From Fragilaria crotonensis (Eukaryota; Bacillariophyta; Fragilariophyceae; Fragilariales; Fragilariaceae), in assembly GCA_022925895.1 (NCBI GenBank), contig JAKSYS010000010.1, positions 124,001-188,000 on the forward strand: a stretch of DNA of 64,000 nucleotides. The letters run 5' to 3'. A program made the position numbers and the translations under genes. Below the pieces are notes generated by a model. It was not told the origin of the DNA, made no database searches, and saw nothing but the letters and a program-made list of their open reading frames with translations. The number at the start of each line of letters is the position of its first letter. The first letter of the stretch is position 1. Below are positions 33,662-42,206 of this stretch, in pieces.

Positions 33662-34465
33662 TCAAGAATGGTGTTGAGAGTATAACGATGCAACAACACT
33701 ACAGCACGTACCATGTGCCCACTGGAGCTTACGACATTCGATGACATCCGAAACGCCAGCCATACCTGCGTTTCGAAGCTCGGCAATTCTGTCTACTTCC
33801 ACCTTGATGTTCGTATCGAGAATGGTCTGATTCGAACCGGTAACAACTTCCGTACCCTTTGCATCAACGGCATGCCGTCCTTGGAAGGATTCGATCAAAG
33901 GTTTGGCGTCGTGTACAATGATGTTGGACTTTGTGGATTCAACAACAGCAGAAGCGGCATCACAAGCAGCAAAAGTAGCTGTGGTAAGAGAATTCGCAGG
34001 ACTGCTTTGGGATTTGAGATCCATCATGCTGCCAAGAGATGAAGAATTCTGCATGGCCACCGCTCTTGCCGCCAAGGACTCCAAGTACGTTACCCCCCAA
34101 CCTGAACTGTCACTAGACACACGCCGATCGCCCTGAGAATCGGACAAACCTCTGATGGCGTCGTAGGTCAAGGAAGTGCAACTGTGAGATCGTTCGGAAT
34201 CCATACGTGTCGATTGGCCTTCGAGATACGACGTATGGGAGGATACACGGTAGTCGGGGTCGGAGTGCATTGCGTGGAACTGATCTCGAAAAATCTGGTC
34301 AATTGGGGTACCAGTACCCGATTTTCCATCAAAGGGTAGGTTCTCGATTTCCGAGAGTGAGATGGATCGTTCATCAGATGTAGTGAGTATGCATGAGAAT
34401 GAGGAAACTCGTGAAGATCCGTCAACATTATCCGAATCTGAAGTTGTGCGTGTGTTAGTTGTCAT
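33662..34465 (-). CDS. chimeric copy C1: DUF6824-gene N-terminus joined to gene-D C-terminus
   Basis: 267 residues. Residues 1-183 are identical to the N-terminus of the copy-1 DUF6824 protein, up to ESTKSNII. The remainder (VHDAKPLIESFQG, TGSNQTILDTNIKVEVDRI, RKLQWAHGTCCSV) matches the C-terminus of gene D (40814-41566), ending early in a different frame relative to D. The DUF6824 domain itself is absent. Whether the fusion is expressed is unknown. It has its own copy of the upstream flank, only 113 bp long, which includes the old 3' end of D. Confidence 0.7.
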   Translation of the reverse strand: MTTNTRTTSDSDNVDGSSRVSSFSCILTTSDERSISLSEIENLPFDGKSGTGTPIDQIFRDQFHAMHSDPDYRVSSHTSYLEGQSTRMDSERSHSCTSLTYDAIRGLSDSQGDRRVSSDSSGWGVTYLESLAARAVAMQNSSSLGSMMDLKSQSSPANSLTTATFAACDAASAVVESTKSNIIVHDAKPLIESFQGRHAVDAKGTEVVTGSNQTILDTNIKVEVDRIAELRNAGMAGVSDVIECRKLQWAHGTCCSVVASLYSQHHS

Positions 34466-34578
34466 GGGGTGTTATGAAAGACGCAAGAAAAGCATGAGAC
34501 GAAGCAGTACGACGCCTTTCCCTTCAGAGTGAAAACCCCTTTTGCGTCTCGCGAACGATGAATTTTTCCTTGGTCAAG

Positions 34579-35379
34579 TCAAGAATGGTGTTGAGAGTAT
34601 AACGATGCAACAACACTACAGCACGTACCATGTGCCCACTGGAGCTTACGACATTCGATGACATCCGAAACGCCAGCCATACCTGCGTTTCGAAGCTCGG
34701 CAATTCTGTCTACTTCCACCTTGATGTTCGTATCGAGAATGGTCTGATTCGAACCGGTAACAACTTCCGTACCCTTTGCATCAACGGCATGCCGTCCTTG
34801 GAAGGATTCGATCAAAGGTTTGGCGTCGTGTACAATGATGTTGGACTTTGTGGATTCAACAACAGCAGAAGCGGCATCACAAGCAGCAAAAGTAGCTGTG
34901 GTAAGAGAATTCGCAGGACTGCTTTGGGATTTGAGATCCATCATGCTGCCAAGAGATGAAGAATTCTGCATGGCCACCGCTCTTGCCGCCAAGGACTCAA
35001 GTACGTTACCCCCAACCAGAACTGTCACTAGACACACGCCGATCGCCCTGAGAATCGGACAAACCTCTGATGTCGTCGTAGGTCAAGGAAGTGCAACTGT
35101 GAGATCGTTCGAATCCATACGTGTCGATTGGCCTTCGAGATACGACGTATGGGAGGATACACGGTAGTCGGGGTCGGAGTGCATTGCGTGGAACTGATCT
35201 CGAAAAATCTGGTCAATTGGGGTACCTGTACCCGATTTTCCATCAAAGGGTAGGTTCTCGATTTCCGAGAGTGAGATGGATCGTTCATCAGATGTAGTGA
35301 GTATGCATGAGAATGAGGAAACTCGTGAAGATCCGTCAACATTATCCGAATCTGAAGTTGTGCGTGTGTTAGTTGTCAT
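34579..35379 (-). pseudogene. chimeric copy C2, frameshifted
   Basis: Same arrangement as C1 and about 99% like it. Single-base losses near 35110 and bases missing near 34997-35012 shift the frame, so the open parts are 35379-35083 and 35037-34579. The flanks are the same as those of C1. The indels sit in runs of identical letters (GG, CCCCCC), so a sequencing error should be excluded. Confidence 0.7.
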
Positions 35380-35492
35380 GGGGTGTTATGAAAGACGCAA
35401 GAAAAGCATGAGACGAAGCAGTACGACGCCTTTCCCTTCAGAGTGAAAACCCCTTTTGCGTCTCGCGAACGATGAATTTTTCCTTGGTCAAG

Positions 35493-36365
35493 TCAAGAAT
35501 GGTGTTGAGAGTATAACGATGCAACAACACTACAGCACGTACCATGTGCCCACTGGAGCTTACGACATTCGATGACATCCGAAACGCCAGCCATACCTGC
35601 GTTTCGAAGCTCGGCAATTCTGTCTACTTCCACCTTGATGTTCGTATCGAGAATGGTCTGATTCGAACCGGTAACAACTTTCGTACCCTTTGCATCAACG
35701 GCATGCCGTCCTTGGAAGGATTCGATCAAAGGTTTGGCGTCGTGTGCAATGATGTTGGACTTTGTGGATTCAACAACAGCAGAAGCGGCATCACAAGCAG
35801 CAAAAGTAGCTGTGGTAAGAGAATTCGCAGGACTGCTTTGGGATTTGAGATCCATCATGCTGCCAAGAGATGAAGAATTCTGCATGGCCACCGCTCTTGC
35901 CGCCAAGGACTCCAAGTACGTTACCCCCCAACCAGAACTGTCACTAGACACACGCCGATCGCCCTGAGAATCGGACAAACCTCTGATGTCGTCGTAGGTC
36001 AAGGAAGTGCAACTGTGAGATCGTTCGGAATCCATACGTGTCGATTGGCCTTCGAGATACGACGTATGGGAGGATACACGGTAGTCGGGGTCGGAGTGCA
36101 TTGCGTGGAACTGATCTCGAAAAATCTGGTCAATTGGGGTACCTGTACCCGATTTTCCATCAAAGGGTAGGTTCTCGATTTCCGAGAGTGAGATGGATCG
36201 TTCATCAGATGTATTGAGTATGCATGAGAATGAGGAAACTCGAGAAGATCCGTCAACATTATCCCTCAGTAACGACGACAAAGTCGCACGGCACCCTTGA
36301 TTGTCTGCTCCAGTCTCTTCCATCAGATCAAGGGGAGTGGCGGGGCGAACCTTGATACCTTTCAT
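35493..36365 (-). CDS. chimeric copy C3: gene-D start, DUF6824-gene N-terminus, gene-D C-terminus
   Basis: 290 residues with a three-part structure. Residues 1-35 (MKGIKVRPATPLDLMEET and on to LLRD) match the start of gene D. Residues 36-about 205 match the DUF6824-gene N-terminus from NVDGSS onward. The rest matches the gene-D C-terminus. The upstream flank (36366 to about 36725) resembles the flank of gene D, so the promoter is probably D-type. In effect the middle of D has been replaced by a piece of the neighbouring gene. Function is unknown. Confidence 0.7.
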   Translation of the reverse strand: MKGIKVRPATPLDLMEETGADNQGCRATLSSLLRDNVDGSSRVSSFSCILNTSDERSISLSEIENLPFDGKSGTGTPIDQIFRDQFHAMHSDPDYRVSSHTSYLEGQSTRMDSERSHSCTSLTYDDIRGLSDSQGDRRVSSDSSGWGVTYLESLAARAVAMQNSSSLGSMMDLKSQSSPANSLTTATFAACDAASAVVESTKSNIIAHDAKPLIESFQGRHAVDAKGTKVVTGSNQTILDTNIKVEVDRIAELRNAGMAGVSDVIECRKLQWAHGTCCSVVASLYSQHHS

Positions 36366-37931
36366 GCGAGGTGCGATCGATGAATAGAGAATCGTTAACT
36401 TCTTGCTTCCCTTTTTTTATAAGGTCGGCGTCAAACGTGTCGCGGCGCTGTAGAAGTACCACGTTGTACAGCTTTATCTCGTACAAATACTACGAGGCTT
36501 CTAAACGTGCCAAATACCCGGAGGAAGCGTACTAGTACGATAGATGTCATAGAGGGACGGTACAAGTATGCATGTAGCGCACCAATGCATCGAACCATCA
36601 GGGATTGCAATATCGGCTATAGTCGTATAGTACTGCAGGACCACAGTATGCAAGCACACTGATGCGAGAGATGAGAGATGAGGTGTACTAGTAGCATGTA
36701 CCAGTATACAGAAGTACTTGTACGCAACGCGGCAGTGCATGACATCTGGAGGTTCCGGAATTCCTTTTAAATCGTGAATCGTGTACCAGGGTGTCGTACT
36801 CCGTACAGGGTTGGCAGAACGTGTCCGTGCATATTGAAAATGTCAAAATGACGAAATTCCGTAATTCACGATCAGATCTCTTTTCAAAAGCACGTGACAC
36901 ACCCCAAAATGTCCAAAATAGGTTTCTAAAGGGCGCTAAACCAATTTGTCCAAAAAATAGTAGCTCCTCGGGTGGCGATGCTCTCAGAGACTTTGATGTA
37001 CAAATCGAGAATGACTATATACTCAGGGACAACAATAAATTAATAGAGCAAATTCTGGCATTTCGCCAAAACATAATGCAATTGGAATTCCGACAGCTGA
37101 GGGCAGGATTGGTCTTGATCAGTGTAGCATTATGACTTATGACAATGCGGTGATCTGAAAAACTGAACAATGGAGCAGGAGAGTCAGTTGTCCCACAGTC
37201 AGATTTTGTTGATACTCGAGTAGAATGATAACTGAGAGCTCAAACTCTTTGAGAACTTGTATTTGGCATGGTTCTCCTCCGTGTAAGACTCCTGACTCCT
37301 CGTTTCACTGATCGCATCGCCATCTACCCCTGCTACGTCAACACTTTCATCGACGCCGAAGTATGGCAATGGGGTTGCGGTGCACCCCCAGCCAATCCTG
37401 TTTCTTGCATACTGCCGCGCTCGAGGGGGGCGGTTGTATTCAACGGCGTACCAAGTTACGACGGGAATACATCGGTTTGGCCTGTTGCTCCCAACATCAG
37501 AAAATCAACGGGCGAAGTCAACCGTTGCTTCAAGAGTTTCATTCTGCGCAGCGATGACAAGCCGTTGTATAGGTACTGCGAGTCCGTTGTCCGTTGGCTT
37601 CACCATCACTGTGAAAGGCACCAGTAACCCAAAGTGTGCCACTAGTAAATCCAGGCCGTCTGATAGTTAAATGGTACTCAGTGTGAGTACTGGTGTCTGT
37701 TCGATGTAGCCAACTTCGCACTTTAACACACTCCATGATTTTATTTGCGCTGTATAGAAGCCACTTCATAAGCTACGTTATTTTCACTCCATATTCTCGG
37801 TAGCCGTGTGTCTGATGACCGAGGTCTTTGGATGGCACGAACATGTACCTGGTGCTGCTGTTCCGACCCCATGTACTACTATCTCGTTCAACCTTTCGTA
37901 CGCCCTTGCCAGTCAACAATGTGTTCTTGTT
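36366..37931. other. spacer between duplicated blocks, no gene seen
   Basis: 36366 to about 36725 is diverged copy of the gene-D upstream flank (compare 41567-42010). Near 36755 a solitary TCCGGAATTCC resembles the ends of elements A and B but has no partner. Open frames at 36791-37135 and 37268-37627 show no recognisable domain. The join to PUM3-derived sequence lies at 37931/37932. Confidence 0.5.
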
Positions 37932-38299
37932 CAACCGGTGGATCCGATAATAAAGAAACTGGACAATCATCTCTGTTGGAAGATCCTGTCGGACACTATC
38001 TTGCCAAACACTTGGTGGCAGCAAACAGCGACTTTGCTCATTCTCTGGCCAAGGCCATGGATTTTGATAGGATGATGAGCAGCAGTCGTGCTGCCTTTGT
38101 TGTGGTCGCCCTCTGCAAGACTCCCGAACGCAAGGCTGTCCTCCAACGCATTCCAAAATCAAAACTCCTGGCGGCGATGAAGAAACACAAATCAAAACAA
38201 TGTGGTGGTGATGATGATGGTAATGACAAGAACAGCAACAAGGTAGCAACAATGGCTGGCTTCGACGCTTTGTTGAAGGAAATAAATGGAGGGAAATAG
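37932..38299 (+). pseudogene. duplicated 3' fragment of PUM3
   Basis: Matches 31801-32165 almost base for base, including the terminal codons for GGK and the stop. One GGT triplet is added and a few substitutions are present. It lacks the Puf repeats and the start of the gene. The fragment is a passenger of the block duplication; it keeps the convergent arrangement with the DUF6824 copy next to it. Confidence 0.9.
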
Positions 38300-38392
38300 T
38301 TGAAATTGAAAATCCATGGCAATATAGTCTTAATAATGATGGTACATTCATGCAAGTTATGATTCGAGCAAGTTTTGCGTCTCCTTCTTGTT

Positions 38393-39838
38393 TCATTCCT
38401 GTTCAACTGGTCCCTCCTGTTCATCCTCAACTGCGGGTGAGTATTCTCGCACCATGGTCCGGACCTTGAGCATGGCAGCCTCCTCCGTAACTTCGTACCA
38501 GCCATTCGCATCCTTGAGCAAGAATCGTCCCCCTTGATTCTTGACCCAATCCACGAGCTCACGAACAATGGCAGTCTTTTCAGCATCATTGCCATCTCGG
38601 TAGGCCAAATACCGAGGAGCCACTTGGTTCTTTCGAAAGTTCTTATTGTGTTTGGTGGAGCCCGTACCACGACCAAAGATAATGTCTTGTGGCGCCTTTT
38701 CAAAGTATTGCTTGATCACGGGTTCCCTAATGATGCGTGGCTTTTTGATTTGAGCATCGAGCTTTTTTCTTGCCTTCTTTTCTGCCTCTTCCCTTTTGCA
38801 GTTCTCGGCCAATGTCAAGATGTAAGATTTGATCGACTCTGCAGAATTGTCCTTCCCGTTTGCAGTTTCCGAGGTGCTGTTGTTGTTGTGGTTGTTGTTA
38901 TTCCTGTTGCTGGCAGTCTCGTTGGTATCGTGCAGCCGCAAGTTTTGCACTTGCCGTTGACCCGCCCCAGTTGTGGTTATGACGGGGGCGAGCTTGGCCT
39001 CAGACGATTGTTTTGATGGTGACTTCTCACTGTCCTTCAAGATGCGTTTGGACCGTTGTTTTCGCTCCTTGTTGTCATTATCGTCACTAGTATTCCGTCG
39101 TTTCTTCTTGGAGTTCGATTTCCCTTTCGAATCCTTAGACTTGATCGCTTCGACCAAGGCCAGAATTTCAGCCTTATGTTTATTTTGTTGCTGTCGTTCG
39201 TTTGAGGCGGTCAACATTTTCATGTTACTTGCCGCGCATAGCAATTGCATATTATTTTGCAACATTGACTCCTGTGACTTGATGTGCCCATTTTCAACCG
39301 ACTTGGTGGATTCAACAACAGCAGCAGCGGCATCAGAAGCAGCAACATCAGCTGTGGAAAGAGAATTCGCAGGACTGCTTTGGGATTTAAGATCCATCAT
39401 GCTGCCAAGAGACGAAGAATTCTGCATGGCCACCGCTGTTGCCGCCAAGGACTCCAAGTACGTTACCCCCCAACCAGAACTGTCACTAGACACACGCCGA
39501 TCGCCCTGAGAATCGGACAAACCTCTGATGTCGTCGTAGGTCAAGGAAGTGCAACTGTGAGATCGTTCGGAATCCATACGTGTCGATTGGCCTTCGAGAT
39601 ACGACGTATGGGAGGATACACGGTAGTCGGGGTCGGAGTGCATTGCGTGGAACTGATCTCGAAAAATCTGGTCAATTGGGGTACCTGTACCCGATTTTCC
39701 ATCAAAGGGTAGGTTCTCGATTTCCGAGAGTGAGATGGATCGTTCATCAGATGTAGTGAGTATGCATGAGAATGAGGAAACTCGTGAAGATCCGTCAACA
39801 TTATCCGAATCTGAAGTTGTGCGTGTGTTAGTTGTCAT
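38393..39838 (-). CDS. DUF6824-domain protein, copy 2 (481 aa)
   Basis: Same family and plan as the copy at 32283-33548, with the C-terminal DUF6824 domain intact (QDIIFGRGTGSTKHNKNFR, GRFLLKDANGWYEVTEEAAM). It has an extra stretch of about 60 residues (from VENGHIKSQESM to EAIKSKDSKG) that looks like an amphipathic helix, followed by the basic segment. Since this stretch is absent exactly at the chimera joint in copy 1, copy 2 is probably closer to the ancestral form. The DUF6824 part differs from copy 1 at several positions (for example CNRHNEN versus STKHNKN), so the duplication is not brand new there. Confidence 0.85.
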   Translation of the reverse strand: MTTNTRTTSDSDNVDGSSRVSSFSCILTTSDERSISLSEIENLPFDGKSGTGTPIDQIFRDQFHAMHSDPDYRVSSHTSYLEGQSTRMDSERSHSCTSLTYDDIRGLSDSQGDRRVSSDSSGWGVTYLESLAATAVAMQNSSSLGSMMDLKSQSSPANSLSTADVAASDAAAAVVESTKSVENGHIKSQESMLQNNMQLLCAASNMKMLTASNERQQQNKHKAEILALVEAIKSKDSKGKSNSKKKRRNTSDDNDNKERKQRSKRILKDSEKSPSKQSSEAKLAPVITTTGAGQRQVQNLRLHDTNETASNRNNNNHNNNSTSETANGKDNSAESIKSYILTLAENCKREEAEKKARKKLDAQIKKPRIIREPVIKQYFEKAPQDIIFGRGTGSTKHNKNFRKNQVAPRYLAYRDGNDAEKTAIVRELVDWVKNQGGRFLLKDANGWYEVTEEAAMLKVRTMVREYSPAVEDEQEGPVEQE

Positions 39839-39951
39839 GGGGTGTTATGAAAGACGCAAGAAAAGCATGAGACGAAGCAGTACGACGCCTTTCCCTTCAG
39901 AGTGAAAACCCCTTTTGCGTCTCGCGAACGATGAATTTTTCCTTGGTCAAG

Positions 39952-40755
39952 TCAAGAATGGTGTTGAGAGTATAACGATGCAACAACACTACAGCACGTA
40001 CCATGTGCCCACTGGAGCTTACGACATTCGATGACATCCGAAACGCCAGCCATACCTGCGTTTCGAAGCTCGGCAATTCTGTCTACTTCCACCTTGATGT
40101 TCGTATCGAGAATGGTCTGATTCGAACCGGTAACAACTTTCGTACCCTTTGCATCAACGGCATGCCGTCCTTGGAAGGATTCGATCAAAGGTTTGGCGTC
40201 GTGTACAATGATGTTGGACTTTGTGGATTCAACAACAGCAGAAGCGGCATCACAAGCAGCAAAAGTAGCTGTGGTAAGAGAATTCGCAGGACTGCTTTGG
40301 GATTTGAGATCCATCATGCTGCCAAGAGATGAAGAATTCTGCATGGCCACCGCTCTTGCCGCCAAGGACTCCAAGTACGTTACCCCCCAACCTGAACTGT
40401 CACTAGACACACGCCGATCGCCCTGAGAATCGGACAAACCTCTGATGTCGTCGTAGGTCAAGGAAGTGCAACTGTGAGATCGTTCGGAATCCATACGTGT
40501 CGATTGGCCTTCGAGATACGACGTATGGGAGGATACACGGTAGTCGGGGTCGGAGTGCATTGCGTGGAACTGATCTCGAAAAATCTGGTCAATTGGGGTA
40601 CCTGTACCCGATTTTCCATCAAAGGGTAGGTTCTCGATTTCCGAGAGTGAGATGGATCGTTCATCAGATGTAGTGAGTATGCATGAGAATGAGGAAACTC
40701 GTGAAGATCCGTCAACGTTATCCGAATCTGAAGTTGTGCGTGTGTTAGTTGTCAT
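39952..40755 (-). CDS. chimeric copy C4
   Basis: 267 residues, nearly identical to C1 throughout: DUF6824-gene N-terminus to NII, then gene-D C-terminus. It sits directly upstream of DUF6824 copy 2 and directly downstream of gene D, in the same orientation, with 58-113 bp between neighbours. It lacks the DUF6824 domain. Expression is unknown. Confidence 0.7.
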   Translation of the reverse strand: MTTNTRTTSDSDNVDGSSRVSSFSCILTTSDERSISLSEIENLPFDGKSGTGTPIDQIFRDQFHAMHSDPDYRVSSHTSYLEGQSTRMDSERSHSCTSLTYDDIRGLSDSQGDRRVSSDSSGWGVTYLESLAARAVAMQNSSSLGSMMDLKSQSSPANSLTTATFAACDAASAVVESTKSNIIVHDAKPLIESFQGRHAVDAKGTKVVTGSNQTILDTNIKVEVDRIAELRNAGMAGVSDVIECRKLQWAHGTCCSVVASLYSQHHS

Positions 40756-40813
40756 GGGGTGTTATGAAAGACGCAAGAAAAGCATGAGACGAAGCAGTAC
40801 GACGCCTTTCCCT

Positions 40814-41261
40814 TCAGAGTGAAAACCCCTTTTGCGTCTCGCGAACGATGAATTTTTCCTTGGTCAAGTCAAGAATGGTGTTGAGAGTATAACGATGCAG
40901 CACACTACAGCACGTACCATGTGCCCACTGGAGCTTACGATTTTCGACGGCACCCGAAAACCCAGCCATAAATGCGTTTCGAAGCTCGGCAATTCTGTCT
41001 ACTTCCACCTTGATGTTCGTATCGAGAATGGTCTGATTCGAACCGGTAACAACTTTCGTATCCGTTGCATCAACGGCATGCCGTCTTTCCTCGATCAAAG
41101 GTTTGGCGTCGTGTACAATGGTACTCGAAGACTTTCCACTTCCTGATGACTCAGTGTATCGCGACGAACCTTTCTTGAGCGCCGATTTCTTTCTGCCATT
41201 GCTGTTAATAGACTTGATCCTCTGTTTTAGAGAATCACTGCTCAAGAGCGGTGGACGTGAG

Positions 41262-41296
<35 letters not shown>

Positions 41297-41566
41297 GATG
41301 ATGTGGGTAATTGCTTGTTGTTGCGGCAGCCCTTTCTGGTCAAATAAAAGACGACTTGAACCAGAAGAAGGAGTAGGATGATTCGAATTCGAAGCAAGAT
41401 GTGCATCAGTATCAGAACTTGATGCCGTTGGAGTTGGTATTGTAGGTAATCCTACCGTGTTGTACCGCAGTGACGACGACAAAGTCGCACGGCGCCCTTG
41501 ATTGTCTACTCTAGTTTCTTCCATCAGATCAAGGGGGGTGGCGCGGCGAACCTTGATACCTTTCAT
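40814..41566 (-). CDS. gene D: unrecognised Ser/Asn-rich protein (250 aa)
   Basis: The ATG at 41566 (MKGIKVRRATPLDL) is preferred over the open start at 41725 because copy C3 keeps the same Met with its own flank. The sequence is Ser-rich, with a run of 12 Asn (about residues 121-132, coded by a GTT/GTTGTT repeat on the plus strand), a basic segment (SNGRKKSALKKGSSR), and a C-terminal helix-like part (TILDTNIKVEVDRIAELRNAF). No known domain was recognised. It is the source of the C-terminal halves of C1-C4. It reads through to LTKEKFIVRETQKGFSL, whereas the chimeras stop earlier. Confidence 0.65.
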
Positions 41567-42206
41567 GCGAGACGCGATCGATGACAAGGTACACAGAGTG
41601 TAGATGATGAGAATAGAAAATCGTCTACTGCTTGCTTCCCATTGTAAGGTCAGCGTCAGACGTGTCGTGGGGCTCCGTCTTGAAAGCACTCGCCCAGTAG
41701 AAGTACATCGTACGACGTAGTACAAGAGCTACATAATACAAATACACTCTGAGGCTGTGATGAAGCGCAGCTGTGAGAGCGTTCCACGAATTGCGTATTC
41801 TCCAGATCCCAGACGTGCCAACTACCCGGAAGCAACGTACTTGTACGAGTTATGTCATACTAGTACATGGTATGCATGTATGCATAGCGGACAAATGGGC
41901 CTACCGGTAGCAGGTACAGTACTCCAGTACTCCAGTATGCAAGCCCCATGCAAGCATACAGACGAGATAACCGGTAGACGCGTATACTGGTATGGTACTT
42001 GTAAATGTAGTACTGTACCACTTCGTACAGTACACAGTACCGAAATCGTGTTTAGTAGTGTGCTGCAAATGCATTCTGAAAATGTTCACATACTAATGTG
42101 TCTCGGGTTTCCTCGTCTTGAGGCATTGTCCAATTGGTGCTTCGCAGAGGTATGAAGGGTCATCCCCAGAACTTCCAAATCGTAAAAAATATCTCAGTTA
42201 GTAGTA
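41567..42206. other. 5' flank of gene D and GTAC-rich spacer
   Basis: The first about 440 bp resemble 36366-36725. Around 41870-42030 GTAC, AGTACT and ACCGGT palindromes are dense. There is no coding support. The Tc1/mariner-type element begins at 42207. Confidence 0.5.

Larger units (their letters stand above)
31801..36725. repeat. segmental duplication, block 1
   Basis: Homologous to block 2 (37932 to about 42010). The left edge lies inside the PUM3 coding region at 31801 (CAATCGGTGGATCCG). The block contains the PUM3 3' end, a DUF6824 gene, three chimeric copies and the 5' flank of a gene-D-like start. Coding parts are nearly identical between blocks. The non-coding right flank is more diverged, and its edge is only approximate. 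Confidence 0.8.
37932..42010. repeat. segmental duplication, block 2
   Basis: Counterpart of block 1. It holds the PUM3 3' fragment, the longer DUF6824 gene, one chimeric copy and the only complete-looking gene D. The offset to block 1 is 6131 bp at the left edge and 6290 bp after the DUF6824 gene, because copy 2 keeps about 60 more codons. Confidence 0.8.

Noticed and set aside
36736-36765. TCCGGAATTCC as a third copy of the element A/B ends
   Set aside because: The outer GGGACATCC part is changed, and no opposite end was found nearby.
37268-37627. Plus-strand 119-codon frame
   Set aside because: No domain, lies in spacer between duplicated blocks, and competing frames are equally long.
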